Of a stretch of DNA of 6,318 nucleotides, positions 5,323-6,318 are shown in pieces. This DNA is from Alphaproteobacteria bacterium (GTDB lineage: Bacteria > Pseudomonadota > Alphaproteobacteria > Rickettsiales > SXRF01). The stretch's first letter is position 1. Every line of letters starts with the position of its first letter. The DNA lies in contig JAGVKI010000184.1 in assembly GCA_020050695.1 (NCBI GenBank), positions 1 to 6,318 on the forward strand, given 5' to 3'. The notes below the pieces were generated by a model. It was not told the origin of the DNA and did not search any database. It worked only from the letters and a program-made list of their open reading frames with translations. The position numbers and the translations under genes are program-made.

Positions 5323-6090
5323 TTAAGCAGCAATATCGTCTTCGATGACCTCAGGGGTCAGGGAAAGCAGCATGCTACGAATCTGCCCGTATACCTTATC
5401 GAGCTGCGCCTGATCTGTACCGCGGACAACCAGGCTGGTGCCGAGTTTGTTCTGGCGCATGAAGGGGTAACTGCCAATATCAATATCGCCTGTGGTATTT
5501 TGTATGGCGGTCAGCTGCTCGGCGAGTACGCCCTCGGTTACATAGGCAGCAATGCTGCGCGACAGGATTTTAGCGCCGCCCTTTAGTTCATGTTTGATGC
5601 CTGCAAACATTGCCTGCAAAATGCTCGGTACGCCAGCCATCACATAGACATTTTCCAGTTTGAAACCGGGAGCAGCGCTCACCGGATTCATAATCAGCGA
5701 TGCACCGGCAGGGATGTCTGCCATTTTCAGGCGTGCAGCATTTAAATTTTCTTTGCCGTAATGCGCGGTCAGGATGGTTTCCGCCTGGGGGCTCCGCTGC
5801 ACTGCAACATTAAATGCTGCAGCAATGCATTCGGTGGTGATGTCGTCATGCGTAGGGCCAATGCCGCCGCTGGTAAACACATAGCTGTATTTGCTGCGCA
5901 TTTCATTGACGGTATCAATGATCACCTGCTTGTTGTCAGGTATAACGCGCGCCTCGCGCAGCGGCACGCCGAGTTCGCCTAATTCTTTGGCAATCCACGC
6001 TAAATTCTTGTCCTGCGTGCGGCCTGAGAGTATTTCATTGCCGATAACAATCATACACGCGGTAGGTGTAGCGGATTCTTGCACTTGCAT
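5323..6090 (-). CDS. CinA N-terminal-domain (MoCF-fold, COG1058) protein
   Basis: This 255-aa protein is a stand-alone competence/damage-inducible protein A N-domain. The molybdopterin-binding-like fold is marked by IGNEILSGRTQDKN (16-29), TSGGIGPTHDDIT (73-85), PGF (141-143) and MAGVPS (151-156). A second small domain follows, about 175-255. The C-terminal CinA NMN-amidohydrolase domain is absent, as in many alphaproteobacterial versions. In full-length CinA proteins this N-domain has ADP-ribose pyrophosphatase-type activity; whether this short version does is unknown. The start at 6090 is firm: a perfect AGGAGG lies 8 nt upstream. It is co-directional with the M20 gene, 89 bp away, and divergent from the methionine aminopeptidase gene. 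The traditional competence name says little about its real role. Confidence 0.9.
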   Translation of the reverse strand: MQVQESATPTACMIVIGNEILSGRTQDKNLAWIAKELGELGVPLREARVIPDNKQVIIDTVNEMRSKYSYVFTSGGIGPTHDDITTECIAAAFNVAVQRSPQAETILTAHYGKENLNAARLKMADIPAGASLIMNPVSAAPGFKLENVYVMAGVPSILQAMFAGIKHELKGGAKILSRSIAAYVTEGVLAEQLTAIQNTTGDIDIGSYPFMRQNKLGTSLVVRGTDQAQLDKVYGQIRSMLLSLTPEVIEDDIAA

Positions 6091-6098
6091 AAGACTGG

Positions 6099-6104
6099 CC
6101 TCCT
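6099..6104 (-). promoter_or_regulatory. Strong Shine-Dalgarno of the CinA-domain gene
   Basis: Minus-strand AGGAGG with an 8-nt spacer before ATG at 6090 fixes the start of the gene and predicts efficient translation, in contrast to the weak sites before most other genes here. Confidence 0.75.
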
Positions 6105-6154
6105 GATAAAACCTATTCTAGTATATACACATACTCAAAAAACAATACAAAGTT
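6105..6154. promoter_or_regulatory. Divergent promoter region between the CinA-domain and map genes
   Basis: This short AT-rich interval must drive both genes. On the minus strand TATACT (6125-6120), preceded by TGTA, is a good -10 candidate about 30 bp before the CinA-domain start. The overlapping plus-strand TATATA (6122-6127) could serve map. No convincing -35 hexamers are visible, so exact promoters are unsure. Confidence 0.35.
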
Positions 6155-6167
6155 AAAGGAACTTCTT

Positions 6168-6318
6168 TTGCTCGAAGATACGCGTCCGATTATGCTGCAC
6201 CAGCCTGCCGATTATGATGGCATGCGCAAGGCAGGAAGGCTTGCCGCTGAAGTACTTGATATGATTGCCCAGCATGTGCAGCCAGGTGTCACTACCGGTG
6301 AACTGAACGACATTTGCC
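6168..6318 (+). CDS. map: Type I methionine aminopeptidase, N-terminal part (runs off the window)
   Basis: From TTG at 6168 the frame reads (M)LEDTRPIMLHQPADYDG, then MRKAGRLAAEVLDMIAQHV, then QPGVTTGELNDIC, and continues past the window end. The segment MRKAGRLAAEVLD...PGVTTGELNDIC is the characteristic N-terminus of MetAP-I, which removes the initiator methionine from nascent proteins at the ribosome. The metal-binding residues lie beyond the window. A good Shine-Dalgarno (AAAGGA, 6155-6160) sits 7 nt before the TTG. The next in-frame ATG, at 6192, has none, so TTG is preferred. Fifty codons are visible. Confidence 0.88.
   Translation, partial: MLEDTRPIMLHQPADYDGMRKAGRLAAEVLDMIAQHVQPGVTTGELNDIC

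Noticed and set aside
1..6318. CRISPR array, riboswitch or toxin-antitoxin pair
   Set aside because: I saw no regularly spaced long repeats with spacers, no recognisable riboswitch aptamer core and no paired small overlapping genes typical of toxin-antitoxin loci.

Overview
The window looks like a chromosomal segment of an alphaproteobacterium. The evidence is a RegB/RegA-type (PrrBA/ActSR) redox two-component pair at the left edge, and a stand-alone CinA-type domain protein divergent from a type I methionine aminopeptidase at the right edge. The base composition is moderate and typical of coding DNA. I do not assign a genus.

Left part (1-1655): the last 19 codons of a sensor histidine kinase overlap the start of a complete 174-aa RegA-type response regulator (57-581). 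Converging on its stop is a 27-codon gene on the minus strand (578-661) with a good ribosome binding site and one proline-kinked membrane helix. It is easily missed because of its size. After a gene-poor stretch comes a DUF1275/YoaK-family membrane protein (901-1554).

Middle part (1656-3741): a GNAT acetyltransferase (1656-2075, minus) lies next to what I read as a very small tRNA-targeted integrative element. An intact tRNA-Leu(UAA) gene (3655-3741, minus) ends in the 14 bp TGGTGCCCGCGGCC (plus strand). Exactly the same 14 bp occur at 2221-2234. There they are followed directly, on the minus strand, by a hairpin plus T5 terminator (2198-2220) that looks like the tRNA gene's original terminator. 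The 1,434-bp unit between the copies carries five GTCGTAA-type heptamers spaced 11 bp apart, two near one end and three near the other, like arm-type sites of a tyrosine recombinase. It has a single AT-rich gene for a four-helix membrane protein of unknown function and no integrase. I read it as a non-autonomous mini-island with one cargo gene.

Right part (3742-6318): two co-directional minus-strand genes follow, an M20-family hydantoinase/carbamoylase-like amidohydrolase (3818-5233) and a CinA N-domain (MoCF-fold) protein (5323-6090). A divergent methionine aminopeptidase gene begins with TTG at 6168 and runs off the window.

Functionally the segment is mostly housekeeping: redox regulation, protein maturation, amide or nucleotide salvage and a tRNA. 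The acquired unit in the tRNA 3' end is the accessory part and the most interesting feature.
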